Positions 33,904 through 45,321 of a stretch of 64,000 nt of DNA are shown here, one piece after another; position 1 is the stretch's first letter; the number at the start of each line of letters is the position of its first letter. This DNA is from Ilyonectria destructans (taxonomy: Eukaryota; Ascomycota; Sordariomycetes; Hypocreales; Nectriaceae): contig JAHEWK010000014.1 in the NCBI GenBank assembly GCA_020740775.1, positions 1,550,001 through 1,614,000 on the forward strand, read 5' to 3'. The position numbers were made by a program, and so were the translations under genes. Under the pieces are notes generated by a model. That model was not told where the DNA came from. It ran no database searches and worked only from the letters and a program-made list of their open reading frames with translations.

Positions 33904-35983
33904 TGAGATGGATATGATCCTTGTCAAAATCCAAGACGTCGTAATTCGAAAGATCTTGTTGTTCCAGGGAAGGGAGAAGGCTTCACCAAAGTCTGAGAAT
34001 TGGAATCGCCTTCTTTCAGGTTAATGAGTTTGGCGGCTCGTGCGACGGTAAGAGATGCGAGTCAGTCGCAATTATCCCAATCCTTGAAGTTTCTATGGAG
34101 TTTGAACAGGGATGAAATTGGAAAGAAAGCTGAAAGACACAGTCCATCGCCAAGTCATTTCCCCGCCAGCCACGCTCTGGCGCCAAGCCGTCTGGTCAGC
34201 CGCACTGCCAGAGAGGCTAATCTGCTGACTGTCCAATGAAAGAGCGTGTACACTGTGCCCTCGAGGGAAATGATCAAAGATTACTCCGTACGGATAATGG
34301 TTGCGAAGTTCCGAAGTGCGTTTGTCCGAGGATGAACACCTCTACAAAGGGCTCAACAAAACACCGAGTCCTACATGCAAACAACCATTAAGCCACCTAC
34401 TACAGCAAGAAGGCAATAAAAAAGGACCATACCCAATCATTGGCATGGCACCAAGTCGTAAATTTTGGACGCCTGAGGTAAAACATTTCATTTAATCGAG
34501 GCGCAAACCTTTCGGTTGGCATGTAAGCCGTCGCCACCTCCGAGGTTTACTTGCACGCACAAGATCCCCGTGGTATTCGAAAACGGGCTTCGTAGATATG
34601 TTAAAGTATCTAGAAACACGGCTTGTCTCTCACTCTCCACATCACTTCTTTTCTTCCTCACTGCCCCCTCGCCTTCGACACCGTCTCCGCGAGTGTTGGT
34701 GTCATGTCATTCTGTCTAGTCTATATTCTTCACGACATTCACGGGAAGCATGAATAGTGTATGGAGACAGAAGGGGCATTGTTACCAGCGACGTGGAAGC
34801 GAGCATGGGGAACCTGCAAGGAGCAGCCGTCTCAGGCCGTACCTGGAATAAAACTGCAGCGGGGATTGCGCAACATCGACCGGGTCGAGAATGCACAACG
34901 GCTTGATTCAGATAGTTAGATCGTGCAGCAACTTAACATCCGATAACTCGGTGCCGCCATAGAAGACGAAAGCGCATGGATGTGCCTAGACGAGCGTATT
35001 GGAGCACGATGCGAAACAAGGCTAGGAATGGATTCCGTGTGGTCAGAAAGAAATTGCGGCAGGCACGAAGCTGGTAGCGAGATGTGTCGGTGGTAAACTA
35101 GAAGGAGTATATGATGCGCGGTTGAGAATCATTGGGAAGAGGAGAGGGACAATGACAGTGTACAAGTTTTGCATCAAGTGATCGAGGATAATATGTCGTC
35201 GCCTGCGAAAGCGCCTACCCCTAGACTCACGAAACGCACATATCTGATCATAGTATCGGGTACCTTCTCGCTGAGGTTCACGTATCTAGGTAACTCTCTA
35301 AGAATCAGGATTCAATCGCTGAAGGTTCTGGCTTGCTGTGAGGGTGTATCTAGGGTAGTATTCGCCATGGCTTCATCACAGTCATGGGCTTGGGTTGACG
35401 GGAATTGGGAATAGAGAAGTGCAATTCTGACAAACCTTGACTGCTGAGATATTCTGAGACATCGAATCACTTTGAATTTATCTTTCTTCGCCATGCTGTT
35501 GAGTCATCCCATCCGTTGGAACCTCTATAGGCACTGATCCACAAGAGTAAACACTGAGTTCATAGGATGGATTACACAAACACTACCAAAAGGCTGCCGC
35601 TGCCATATGACCTGAACGGATGCTTATCAGGGTTAATTTAGACGTCTTGAGATGGTAATAAATATTTGGTTGTTCATCAATCATCAACCACTTCTTGTTT
35701 CCTATTCTAAGAACTCAGCGTTTGGCAGTAGCGGACAAACACCTACAACAACGCTGTTAACGACAATGCTGCGTTGACGATTCACACAAACCCACAAGAA
35801 TTCGCAAGTATTTATTCTCCAGGCCACCTTGAGATTATTCCCCGATCTCCAAATAATTCTACCCGGGTTTATTTCAGTATACCTGCAACCAAGCAACACC
35901 TCACGTACGTATTCTTCCGGCCATCCCAGCAACCGCTTCTAACCTCAGACAGGCTCCCGCTCTAGTAAATTCCCACGAACACA
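33904..35983. other. Gene-poor region between STAND gene and small membrane gene
   Basis: Holds the promoter of the NACHT-ankyrin gene and that of the small membrane-protein gene. I see no coding sequence, repeat or transposon remnant. It is AT-richer than the housekeeping parts of the window. Confidence 0.45.
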
Positions 35984-36163
35984 ATGAACAAAACGATGCC
36001 CGCCCCTTCCAAGGGCGAGGACTACTCCCGCCAAGCGGTCGCGGGCTTCATGTTTGGCGCTATCGGTGCCGCCATTGCGTTCGTCATCACATATGTCATT
36101 GCTGGCTTTCTCTTGAACTTTTTCGGAGACTACATGGCCCGACAACATGGTGTCCGGGCTTAG
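35984..36163 (+). CDS. Small single-span membrane protein, 59 residues
   Basis: A short open frame with a good start context (CACAATGAACA). The product begins MNKTMPAPSKGEDYSRQ, followed by one long hydrophobic, glycine-spaced segment (GFMFGAIGAAIAFVITYVIA, continuing to GFLLNFFG, residues 21-48), and ends in a basic tail (MARQHGVRA). The glycine spacing (G25, G28, G41) could favour helix packing. Third-position bases are C/T-rich as in neighbouring genes, which supports real coding. I do not recognise a family. Candidates are a small subunit of a mitochondrial or ER membrane complex, but nothing in the sequence decides. It is convergent with the aquaporin gene. Confidence 0.62.
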   Translation: MNKTMPAPSKGEDYSRQAVAGFMFGAIGAAIAFVITYVIAGFLLNFFGDYMARQHGVRA

Positions 36164-36526
36164 TTATGGAGAGGCACGCCCGAGAACCTATATCGGATGT
36201 TTTGGGTGGCTAGATGCGGTCACAGTCGGGTTCCAGAAGCTGGTCTGGGGTGCGTTGAAGTAACCATTCATGGTTGCATCAAGTACGTAATGTCTATGGA
36301 TTGATGGAATTCTGGAGGGGGCAAAGTATGCAGACGCATGACTACGCCTGGAAAATAGAAGAGAACAAAAAACTTCGAAATCCAAAAACTCCAGCATAAA
36401 TAAGCTCCTTGTCTGCATAAAAATCATTCTACCTTCATTTTACAAGTCTGTCATCGCGTGTCGTTCCGTATCATAGGCGCATCCGTATCGCCGTCTTAAC
36501 TTGTCATTCGTAAAGAGTGTTGAACC
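36164..36526. other. Intergenic, convergent 3' ends
   Basis: Joint 3' flank of the small membrane-protein gene (+) and the aquaporin gene (-). Nothing else is seen. Confidence 0.5.
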
Positions 36527-38187
36527 CTAAGTGCGGATGGAGGGAGTCTGGGCCATATGGATCTCCGCTCGCTTCTCTGGGTTCTTAGTTGGGTCATTTG
36601 CATCATCACCATCGGCGCCAGGGTTCGCCATCTATAAGGTCGTTAGTTTCGGATCGTTCAATAATGACACCAGCAAGGCTCACCTCATATTCCAGGGTCT
36701 TAATAAACCTATAAAACACCACAGCAATGAGTGATCCGACAAATGGGCCAACCCCTAATATTGTTGTTAGTGTGGTAATGCAAATTGGGCGATCGCGACT
36801 TACAGTAGATCCAGTGCTCAGAGTCAAAGGTTCCGGTAACAACACACGGTCCAAAGCTTCGCGCAGGGTTCAGAGAACCTCCAGTGAACTGGACACCAGC
36901 CATTTCGGCAATGAACAAGGCCAGACCAATTCCGACTGGGGCGATAAAGGTCGCGCGATGCTTCTCCTTGGCCAGCATGAAGATGGCAAAGACAAGCTCT
37001 GCCGTCAGGATTGCCTCAATAAAGACGCCCTGGACCAAGGATGCGCCGCCTCCCAAGGTCGTCCTAACATTAAAGGTTTCGGGGAAGAGGAACAGGACGA
37101 CCACGGAAGCGAGCATAGCTCCGAGCATTTGTGCAACGAACAAGCAGATGGCCCTCGTCACGCTGACGCCCTTGACTAGAACCATGGCTAGAGTCACAGC
37201 GGGGTTGAACAAGCCTCCGCTAATGCGGAAGAAGATCCACACGTTGACCATGAGAGAGAAGCCGAAGATGAGAGAGATGTACATCAGTACAGAGACGTCA
37301 AAACCTGTAGCCTCTCCAGTGGTTGTCTGCTCGGAGCTGGCATTGGACTGGATGTTGGCAACCTCGGTGCCAGCGAAGGCGAAGAAGAGGAACATGGTCG
37401 TTCCAACAAACTCGCCGAGACTGGCGACGAAGTGGTTCTTGAGATCCGAGTTCATCCATTGCGTCAAAGGGATACGCATCACCTGGGCTTTCTCCTTGCG
37501 GCTCATATTATTCCAGTCGAGATGGGCTACATCAAAGCCAACCCCTTCCTCATCGGAGTGCCGACGGTGCGGCGGGATGTCAGACTGGAAACCCATCTCC
37601 TCGTCTGTCGGCCGGCGCACTCGGGAGGTCTCGAACGGATCTTTCATGTAGCGAGTGTCCTCGTGGTACATGTCATCATCTGAATCATGCATCATCATTT
37701 GTCGGCGGCTGTTGAGGTAGGCGGGAGGAGGGCGTGGGCCCCTTCGAGTGTATCGATCTGGGCGGTAGTCGTTGCGCCAGTAGCGGTCATAGTCCCTCAT
37801 GGTGGGATAGTCGCGGGGATCTGCACTTTGCTCATAGTCCCAGTCATCGCGGAAACGGGGCCTTTGTGACCTGACCGAAGCCGAATGCTGGAGGAAGTCT
37901 TGATCATGGGAATACCGACGAGCGTGGCCTTTCGGGGCAGGATGAGCAGTGGCACGAGAGGAGCTCGGCCGTGAACGGAGGCCCTCATGACTGGCGCTCG
38001 GTTGGATGGGCGGCTCCGAGTCAGATCCTCGTGGCAATGACTGGTCCACAGGTCCGGCTGGGGATGATCCAGGACGGGCGACCTCCTCCGGTGTTAGATT
38101 GTCGACTGGTGGGCTGAAGGCTCCAAAGTTCGCAGCGGGTGTACTGCGAGCAGAGCGGTTGTGGGTGGGGGTTTGTAAAGAAGACAT
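36527..38187 (-). CDS. Aquaporin (MIP family) with long N-terminal extension
   Basis: A membrane channel for water or small solutes. Exons on the minus strand are 38187-36804, 36754-36684 and 36631-36527, giving 519 residues; introns are 49 and 52 nt. The first 240 or so residues are disordered and hydrophilic, rich in Arg, Asp, Pro and Tyr (RYWRNDYRPDRYTRRGPRPP). Six membrane segments follow, with both pore motifs intact: NPAVTL in GGLFNPAVTLAM and NPARSFGP. At the place of the selectivity-filter His of orthodox water channels the sequence reads FIAEMAG, with Glu, as in many non-orthodox ascomycete aquaporins (from memory). The C-terminus is a short hydrophilic tail. Upstream in-frame Met codons (38232) exist; 38187 (MSSLQTPTHN) is my choice. 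Confidence 0.92.
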
Positions 38188-39802
38188 ATTGAGAGGGGCG
38201 ATGGGAGTCACCATAAAGGAAATGATTGCCAACAGGAAAGAAATGTATGCAAGTAGGAAACTGAGGCTGTCTTTTGCTATTCTTGCTGACGATCCATTTC
38301 AAGGGCGTAGAGATTGCCTAGATATAAGTCTGTAAAACTGTAGCCAGAAGAACCATCCAGTCGTCTCGGCCTTGATTCTTCCAATCATCCTGACCGATGA
38401 CATCGATAGCATCCTCGTGTGGGGAGGAGAACTTCAAAGGAGCCCTGGAGTGGATTACCATTGGGTCCAGCTGAGCGAGCTGAGAGCGTTACGAGGGAGT
38501 CCTGGCGGGCATGAGCATGTTCGAAAGAACTGTTGAAGCTTCGTTAGAGGTAAAATCGAAGGATTGCGTCCATGGGGAGACCTTGTAGGAGGGCCGGGAG
38601 AAACTGTACGCCGACGTGGCGAGCAGATGACTTAGAACAAGGGAATATGAGAGTGACGTAGAGGGGCAGGTTTTCGATCTCTGCGATCTGGACGATCTCG
38701 GTAGCTTGCGGATTTACGTTCAGATCGCCTCCAATCACGGGGGGCCATGAGGCAGGTGACGTTGGTGAAGGAGCCGGGATGATGGCTGTATGTGAGGCTG
38801 GCTCGGTGATCCACTCGGTCGTGTTACCAGACGGCTGGACTATCTTGGCCAACGGCGACGGCGAGTTCCTCCCCGCAATAGGAAAACTTCGTTTCAGCTT
38901 CCTGCAGGTCTGGGGTGAAAGTTGGTGCCTCTTGTAGTGAAGATCGGGATCGAGTGCTACATTGTCCGCCCTGGTTTTGACTGGGTTGGGATAATCCCTC
39001 CAACTATCCGGAACTTATGAGGACCGAATTGCGAGGAGGCTGGAGAGAGGACGTGAACCGGTTCTCGCAAAAGCGATGGACAGAGCTTCCAAATCTCGGA
39101 CTATGGTCAGAATTCAAGAATTGTTCAGGTAGAGTGCGCGGAAGGATCGGGGTTCGACTCGGAGGTTTGAATTAGACTACATCATGCCTCGTGTGTGGGT
39201 GCAGGGAAGCCCGAGCTGGACTCTGCGCCAGAAGAAGCATGGACAGCCACTTGGCCCACAGAAGCAAAGACCATTGACACCAATTCCGGCATTGTGATAG
39301 GAAAGTGGCGGGGTGAAGCGCTACAGGACGGGAAATGGATGCGCGGAGCAGATAGATGGTCAACAGAAAAACATCGGAAGGGCTGGGAGTGGTGGCAATG
39401 AATCCTCTGCTTTAGCCCGAAGATTGAGGTGGTGAGGTTGGGGTGAGTTGGTCAGAAATAGCAAGTGAGGCCATCCCTGAGGACTAAGGCAGATAAGAAA
39501 AGTTGGCAGTAATTTACTGGCCCATGAAGCTGATGACGATGCCGACAAGGACAAGAGTGCGAGTTGTGGGAACAAAGACTCCGGGGTTCGGAGGGCCTCA
39601 CGTGACAGCGCGTGTTACGAAAGCGTCCCACTCACACCCCGGATTTCTACTGTAACGCGTCCAGCCGCCAAACCGCCGATGGATGGATGAATGTCCATTT
39701 TAAAGTCCAACTGATCTGAATTGCGTGTAAGCGCGGGCAGCAGGCAGCCAGCCGCCATTGCACACGATATTCCACTGCATTCACAGTTAATTCTCACGCA
39801 GC
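38188..39802. other. Intergenic upstream of aquaporin
   Basis: A long upstream region of the aquaporin gene, ending at a possible small open frame at 39803. A 102-codon minus-strand frame (38544-38852) has no recognisable features and may lie in the aquaporin leader. No gene is supported. Confidence 0.45.
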
Positions 39803-40079
39803 ATGGACTTTGCACGTGGCTCGCGACGAGCCCGCCATGTAGCCGCCAATGCCAATGCCACGGCCGCAGCGAATTCGAATTCGAATGCAGCCGCCACGAG
39901 CGCTGTACACGATACCCTGTCGCCCCCTGGAACTGCAGCTGCACCGGCCGCTGGACGACTTGGGGGCGCTGCGGCCTTGGTGACGCCCGATGCCCCTCCC
40001 CCGCTTCATCGGACGCCCGATCAGCCCGTTGAGCAGCCCCGACGCGCACCACCTCCGAACCCGTTTCGCTTGTATCGCA
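39803..40079 (+). CDS. Possible alternative first exon of DOC1, or separate small ORF
   Basis: An Ala/Pro-rich reading frame starting MDFARGSRRARHVAANAN and ending NPFRLYR at a perfect GTAAGT donor at 40080. Without splicing it stops after 94 residues. Spliced to a CAG acceptor ending at 40559 it joins the DOC1 frame exactly (phase 1), which would replace the first 17 residues of the DOC1 model. That intron would be 480 nt, far longer than the others here. The other nearby acceptor (CCGATAG at about 40181) leads to an early stop. The choice cannot be made from sequence. Confidence 0.35.
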
Positions 40080-40507
40080 GTAAGTAGTAGTTGGCTTTCT
40101 ATTGTTTTCTTGTCCTTTGCTCTCCCTGGTCGCTCTAAAAATTAATGTGCTGCGTTCACTGTCGTTGGCTGTACCGATAGTCAAGTGACACGGTGCCATG
40201 TGAGGTCACGCCTCCAGTTACACACGGTCTCCATATTCTCTCTCACCTTGCGATCACTACCTTTTCGGCCCTCCCATTTCTCTTCACAACTCACAAAACC
40301 TTGCCTGGTGTCAACTCACACTACCTCTGCGGTTCTTTCTCTGGTGTTATTTAACACAGTCTTTCTCTTGGAATCTCTGCTTCAACTCCGCTACATCCAT
40401 CTCCTTGTTCTTGTTTATTTTCAACCGTCTCTCCTTCTTGATACCCGCAATATACACCCGTACCATCCAACCAGTTGCTGCCTATCTACACATTTCAGTT
40501 TCTTAAG

Positions 40508-41847
40508 ATGGTTTCTCTCCACCAAACCACACCGCAGACCTTCATCCTCCCGCCTCCAGCCTCTCCCCTCAAGCGAGTGCCCCTACAAGAACTCCCCATC
40601 TCGCCATCAGGCGGCCTCGCTCGCACTCGTGAGCGCACCACTCGTCCAACCCCCTCAGTCGACAAGGAGAACCTGAGTGCCGTCGTGCGAGCGCTTGAGC
40701 ACCGCCGCACCACCTTCAACCACAATCTGCAGAGCATCTCGGAGCAATTCCGCCTCCAGAGAGTCCGTCTCGCCGAGCTCGGCCGCCGGCTCGGTGACTT
40801 GCGCACTGCTGCTAACACTCGCCCAGCTGCGCAACCCACCAACCATCCCCGGCTTAGCATGCCGCTGGTTGACTCAGACGATTCAGGCTCTGAGCCTGAC
40901 CTGAGCGTGCTGGGAATGGCTCGTCCCGCACCTATTGCCGCCACTCCTGAAGTCATTGAGCAGCAAACCCAATCCATGTCATACAATGAAGATGATGAAG
41001 ATGAAAATGAAGACGAAGGCGAAGACGAAGATGAGGACGAGGTCCTCTCACAAGAGCAATATGAGGCCGAAGACACGAGCGTCGAGGATGAGCAGATTGA
41101 CGAGGAAGAGAATGAGGGCGTCCCGCTGATTGACCCGGCCACTGCCGGTCTCAAGGAGATCTCAAACCTCGCAAGGTTCACCGTCAGCAGCCACAAACCA
41201 GGCAATGGCGTTGAAGAGCTCCGCAGCGATGATCTCAAGATGTATTGGCAGTAAGTTTCGCTTCCAGCTGCCTATGCTCTCGCAAACTTAACACAAACTC
41301 CACTAGGTCTGACGGTCCTCAACCCCATAAACTCACTGTCTACTTTGTCAAGCGAGTCGGAATCCGCGACATCCGTTTCTTCGTTGACTACAACGAGGAC
41401 GAGTCCTACACGCCAACCAAGATTGTCTTCAAGTCAGGCACCAGCGAAAACAACCTCATCGAATTCGCCACCATCGCCCTCGAGAGCCCCGTCGGCTGGC
41501 AGCAGGTGCCGCTTGCCGGCGCAGGCGGCGACCCGGACGGCAACACGCTCGTGTCGTACGTCCTGCAGATGCAGATACTCGAGAACCACCAGAACGGCAA
41601 GGACACGCACCTGCGGGGCATCAAGATCTACGCCTTCGACGCCGACTCGGCGCAGGGGCCTGGGCGGGATGGGAACCCCGTCGAGGACGTCGTGGGACTC
41701 GTGGATTCGGCGGTGGGGAGGAACGGGCGCAACGGCGCAGGGCATAGGGTGAGCAGTGTGAAGAGGCAGCCTGGGATGCTGAGGTTCGACCCTGGTGATG
41801 GCGGGTTGACAATTCCGGATTTTATGCGGGAACCAGAGCTTCGATGA
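40508..41847 (+). CDS. DOC1: Anaphase-promoting complex subunit 10 (Apc10/Doc1)
   Basis: The APC/C processivity subunit, which forms part of the D-box receptor with Cdc20 or Cdh1. Exons are 40508-41250 and 41307-41847; the 56-nt intron (GTAAGT...TAG) keeps frame, giving 427 residues. The N-terminal half is fungal-specific and disordered: a basic PLKRVPLQELP segment, a helical stretch near residue 70, and a long acidic run (about 158-205, DEDENEDEGEDEDEDE). The DOC jelly-roll domain covers about 215-380 (NLARFTVSSHKPGNGVEELR, then VYFVKRVGIRDIRFFVDY). The protein ends EPELR; the last two residues resemble the Ile-Arg tail by which Doc1 docks to TPR subunits. The C/T-rich leader before 40508 supports this start, but an upstream exon is possible. 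Confidence 0.92.
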
Positions 41848-42300
41848 GAGCCAGGAAAAGGAAACGGAGATGCGTTATGTGGTATTCGAAGTTGAGACGT
41901 CGTGGAAGTTCACCCGCCCTCAAGGGAGCTAGGCAACTCCTTATTCACGAGTAATGAGAACCATGAAGCTTGAAAAATGTCACGTTCGCCTCCTATTCAG
42001 AAACCCAGGCAAGAGATTGAGACTTTGTATACAGCGGCATCAAAGGCTAGGACTCGGTTCTTCTACGCAGTAAATAACTACTTCTTTATTACCTAAACAA
42101 CTGCCGTCCAGAGCTTGCCACCCTCTCTCCGAATCAAAGCAAAGCAAAGCAAGCAAAGAAAACTGCTGATATTACATATAAGGGCAACTCCCTGCCACCA
42201 TCCATACGTTTTATGTATTCATTCACTCTTTGTGTATTCCGTCCAACGGGCTCGCAAATGCGTTCACTACAACTCCATCTCAAAGTCGACAATGCGTATC
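41848..42300. other. Intergenic, convergent 3' ends
   Basis: Shared 3' flank of DOC1 (+) and the Reb1-like gene (-). It contains a short AAAGC tandem at about 42137-42160. Nothing else is seen. Confidence 0.5.
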
Positions 42301-45300
42301 TCAAGCTGACACTCGAGCAGGCAGATCCTCCATATCATCCATGACACTGTCCGAGTCGTCGCCCTTGGCCTCCGCCTCAGTAGCCGCGGCAGATCGGAAC
42401 TTGCTGGGTGTCTTCCTCTTACGGAAACGAGCATCGTCAATGTCCGAGTTATCTTCCGCGGTCCCGCCAGGTGGAACTAGAAAACCATCGTCGTCTTGAA
42501 TAGGGTCCTGGGAGGGTGCAGCTGATCGTCTGGAGGATGCTCTCCTCGCAGGCGTAGACCGACGAGGGGCACGACTTTTTCCGGGGGCCGATTTCTTGGC
42601 TGAGCGAGTCGCCTTAGGGGGCGCTGGCTCGACAAATTCAACAGGCTCAACAGGCTCAATTGGTTCCGTTAGTTGCATTTGCTCCATTGGCTCCACAGGC
42701 AAGTCTGGCTGAATGGCTTCGATGTGCTCAATAATTTCCATCGGTTCAACAGGCAAGTCAGGCTGGATGTTCTCGTCGGGGACACCACCATTCTCAATCT
42801 CCATCTTCAAGTCATCTTCGACTTGGCCTTCTCCCTCAACATCAGAGTTGCCGACATACTCCTCGCTGATATTGTTGGTACCTCCATTGCCGACAATCGT
42901 GGTTGGAATAGTACCGATAAAATCCATCTCCAGGGCGTCATTGTAGTTCTCATCTCTGATCTCGGGAAGCTCTCCCATCTGATTGTACTGGTCCACAAGG
43001 TACTGGGCACAATCGCGCACAGTCTTTTCGTCCCATCCAGGGATGGTTTGCTGCAGACGTCGCCAAAGGAGCATCTGAGTCGAGCGATGCCAGCTGGTGC
43101 GGTACTGTTTGTCGACCAGTTTCTGCCAAGGAATCTTCGATTCAGACGAGACAGACGAGCCGTGAATGGCGAGGACAAGACGATATTTTTCTTCCTCTGG
43201 CATGTCGGCAATCTGTCGGCGGGCCTTCTCCAGGTTGAACGAGATCTGAGCGTTTGGTTCATGAGACACGAGCTTGTCCTTCCCATGGGTCTTGATGTTC
43301 ATTGCCTTCCACTTGGTGATGCACTGAAGGCGACTACGAGTTCGCTCCATTCGCTCACTGATGTTCTGCCAGTCAATGAGCTCTTCGTAGGGCTTCTTAA
43401 GCAGCTCTCGACTAGGTTGGATTCGGCGCAGCTCATCGATGGCGCCCATGGCTTCCATGACGTACTGAGTCAAGTTGGCCTCCTCCTGTTCGTCCCAAGA
43501 GTCCTTTCGCTGGGCATCACCGCAGACGATGTAGTTGCGGTAACGGTCGCGGAGATCTTCGGGATGACGGTTGATGATAGCAGCAATCTTGGACCACTTC
43601 GTTCCGTGGACCTCGATGAGATCACGAAGTTCAGTTTCCTGTTCGGGGGTCCACGTGCCACGCGCGACAAAATTGTGGAACTTCTTGCGCGTAATGTTGA
43701 TGATCTTCTGTCGGTGACGGTCGGGGCATGTCTCAAAGACATGGGCCCAAAGATCTGCATGATCATCTCCAGCAGTAGTTCCTCCGGGGGCGTGGATCAT
43801 GTCGTTGACTTGATGCTGGGGCATGTCACGCTCAGAACGGAATCTCTCAACTGCCATGGCGATGCGGCTAAGTTCCTCGTCACTAAACCGACCCTGAGTA
43901 TAGCCCGCCATTCTATTCCGACGCCCTTGAAAGCCTTCGGCATCATCATCGTCCGCCCCGTGCATGGAGTAGCTTGGAGGTGCAGTCTTGGTCTTTCTTT
44001 TCTTAGATGCGCTCTTTGCTCGACGAGGCTTAGGAGTCATGGCAGATGGTGATGGCAAGTCGGCATATTCTTCCTCGGGGGGTGGCGGCTTTTCAAAGAA
44101 AGTCGGCTTAGCCTTCCTCGGCCTGGACTGCCGAGGCCGTTTGGTGTTGCTGCTGGGAGGGTTGGGAGCCTCGACTGGGCTGCCTGGCACGTCATAAACG
44201 TCGTCGTCGCCGTTTTGACCCTGACCACCATTGACATGCTCATTCCATGCCTCTCTGGCTAGGTTCTCAACATCGCGCTCAGCCTCTGTGCCTTCGGCTC
44301 CGCCGGATCCGTTGATAGCAATGGAATCTGTTCCGAGATCTCGGTCCCCAGAGTCACCTTGGTTCACCTTTGCATTCAGCTGAGAATCAAGGTCCATTTC
44401 GCCGTTGTTTGGAAGAACACTATTCTCCCGTGATCGGACGTCGCGGGAACGGCTGCGACGCTGGAGACGGGCTGCGCTGGGAGAATTCTGAGCTTCGGGT
44501 GACTCGTCGTCTGGTGTTCCCTGTACCACGTCTTGGGAGGCAGCCTCAACTTCACCATCGTCAGGCCTTCTCTTCTTTCGTTGTTTGCCGTCTGCCGAAT
44601 CCGATGGCTTGCGCTTCCGCTTTGGCTGCGTCGATGGGATTGAAGTCTCGTCATTCGAATGTGTGTTTGAGGCGGCCTCGGCGTCTGCAAGTTGTTCCTG
44701 AAGTGCATCTGACGCGTTTCCAGTTGGGAGGCTGTCCGGAATCTCAACCGGTACAGACTGCCTCTTCTTCGATTTCTTGTGCTTGCGGGAACCCTCTTCG
44801 GCTGATGGTTGCGGGGATGCGCTTTCTTGAGACGCCCCTTTCTTCTTTCGATCTTTCTTGTCGCGCTTTGACTTTTTCGAGTGCGAAGATGGCACGGCAT
44901 TCTCCATCACTGCCTCAGGTGCCTTGCTGTCCTGACCGAAGGCCGGTGAATGCAGCTGTGAGGTGTAGGGTGCCTGTGTCGCATTGCTATCGAACATCTC
45001 GAGAGCCCCAAAGTCGGCCTCGTTGTCTGGCGCGTCCTCGACCTGGGCATCGTGTTCAAAGTTGTCAAACGCATCTAAGCCACCAATTGGCCGTCCATCC
45101 GGGTCCATCATCGCGTCTGCAGTCTTGTGCGATCCGTTCTGATGGTCGTCGCGTTCGTCGATGGGATGAAGCTCCTGGTGTTGCTCAGGTTCGTGATTCT
45201 CAGCCTGTGGGGAAGTACCCTCACTGGTGGCCGGTTTGTCTGATCCGCTGGCCTGAGAGCCTACTAGAGACCAGAGTGTCGAAGCAAGGCGAAAATCGGG

Positions 45301-45321
45301 CCACTTGTTGTTGGCGGGCAT
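42301..45321 (-). CDS. Reb1/TTF1-like Myb DNA-binding protein
   Basis: Probable homologue of the Reb1/TTF-I family, which binds rDNA terminators and gene promoters, terminates RNA polymerase I and can block replication forks. One exon, 1006 residues. The first half is disordered and acidic with several basic stretches that may be nuclear localisation signals (KKSKRDKKDRKKK). The DNA-binding region lies near 480-690: a helical domain (GRFSDEELSRIAMAVERFRS), a canonical Myb repeat (GTWTPEQETELRDLIEVHG then WSKIAAIINRHPEDLRDRYR) and a second Myb-like repeat (DSWDEQEEANLTQYV). The C-terminal region has a duplicated acidic element (IQPDLPVEPME, twice) and a basic Ser/Arg patch. Target sites were not identified here. 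A telomere or other Myb family is less likely because of the three-part domain order. Confidence 0.82.
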   Translation of the reverse strand: MPANNKWPDFRLASTLWSLVGSQASGSDKPATSEGTSPQAENHEPEQHQELHPIDERDDHQNGSHKTADAMMDPDGRPIGGLDAFDNFEHDAQVEDAPDNEADFGALEMFDSNATQAPYTSQLHSPAFGQDSKAPEAVMENAVPSSHSKKSKRDKKDRKKKGASQESASPQPSAEEGSRKHKKSKKRQSVPVEIPDSLPTGNASDALQEQLADAEAASNTHSNDETSIPSTQPKRKRKPSDSADGKQRKKRRPDDGEVEAASQDVVQGTPDDESPEAQNSPSAARLQRRSRSRDVRSRENSVLPNNGEMDLDSQLNAKVNQGDSGDRDLGTDSIAINGSGGAEGTEAERDVENLAREAWNEHVNGGQGQNGDDDVYDVPGSPVEAPNPPSSNTKRPRQSRPRKAKPTFFEKPPPPEEEYADLPSPSAMTPKPRRAKSASKKRKTKTAPPSYSMHGADDDDAEGFQGRRNRMAGYTQGRFSDEELSRIAMAVERFRSERDMPQHQVNDMIHAPGGTTAGDDHADLWAHVFETCPDRHRQKIINITRKKFHNFVARGTWTPEQETELRDLIEVHGTKWSKIAAIINRHPEDLRDRYRNYIVCGDAQRKDSWDEQEEANLTQYVMEAMGAIDELRRIQPSRELLKKPYEELIDWQNISERMERTRSRLQCITKWKAMNIKTHGKDKLVSHEPNAQISFNLEKARRQIADMPEEEKYRLVLAIHGSSVSSESKIPWQKLVDKQYRTSWHRSTQMLLWRRLQQTIPGWDEKTVRDCAQYLVDQYNQMGELPEIRDENYNDALEMDFIGTIPTTIVGNGGTNNISEEYVGNSDVEGEGQVEDDLKMEIENGGVPDENIQPDLPVEPMEIIEHIEAIQPDLPVEPMEQMQLTEPIEPVEPVEFVEPAPPKATRSAKKSAPGKSRAPRRSTPARRASSRRSAAPSQDPIQDDDGFLVPPGGTAEDNSDIDDARFRKRKTPSKFRSAAATEAEAKGDDSDSVMDDMEDLPARVSA

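Noticed and set aside
38544..38852. 102-codon minus-strand open frame upstream of aquaporin
   Set aside because: No recognisable features. It more likely lies in the promoter or leader of the aquaporin gene.
42673..44052. 459-codon plus-strand open frame
   Set aside because: Antisense to the Reb1-like Myb region. The sense frame has clear Myb repeats.
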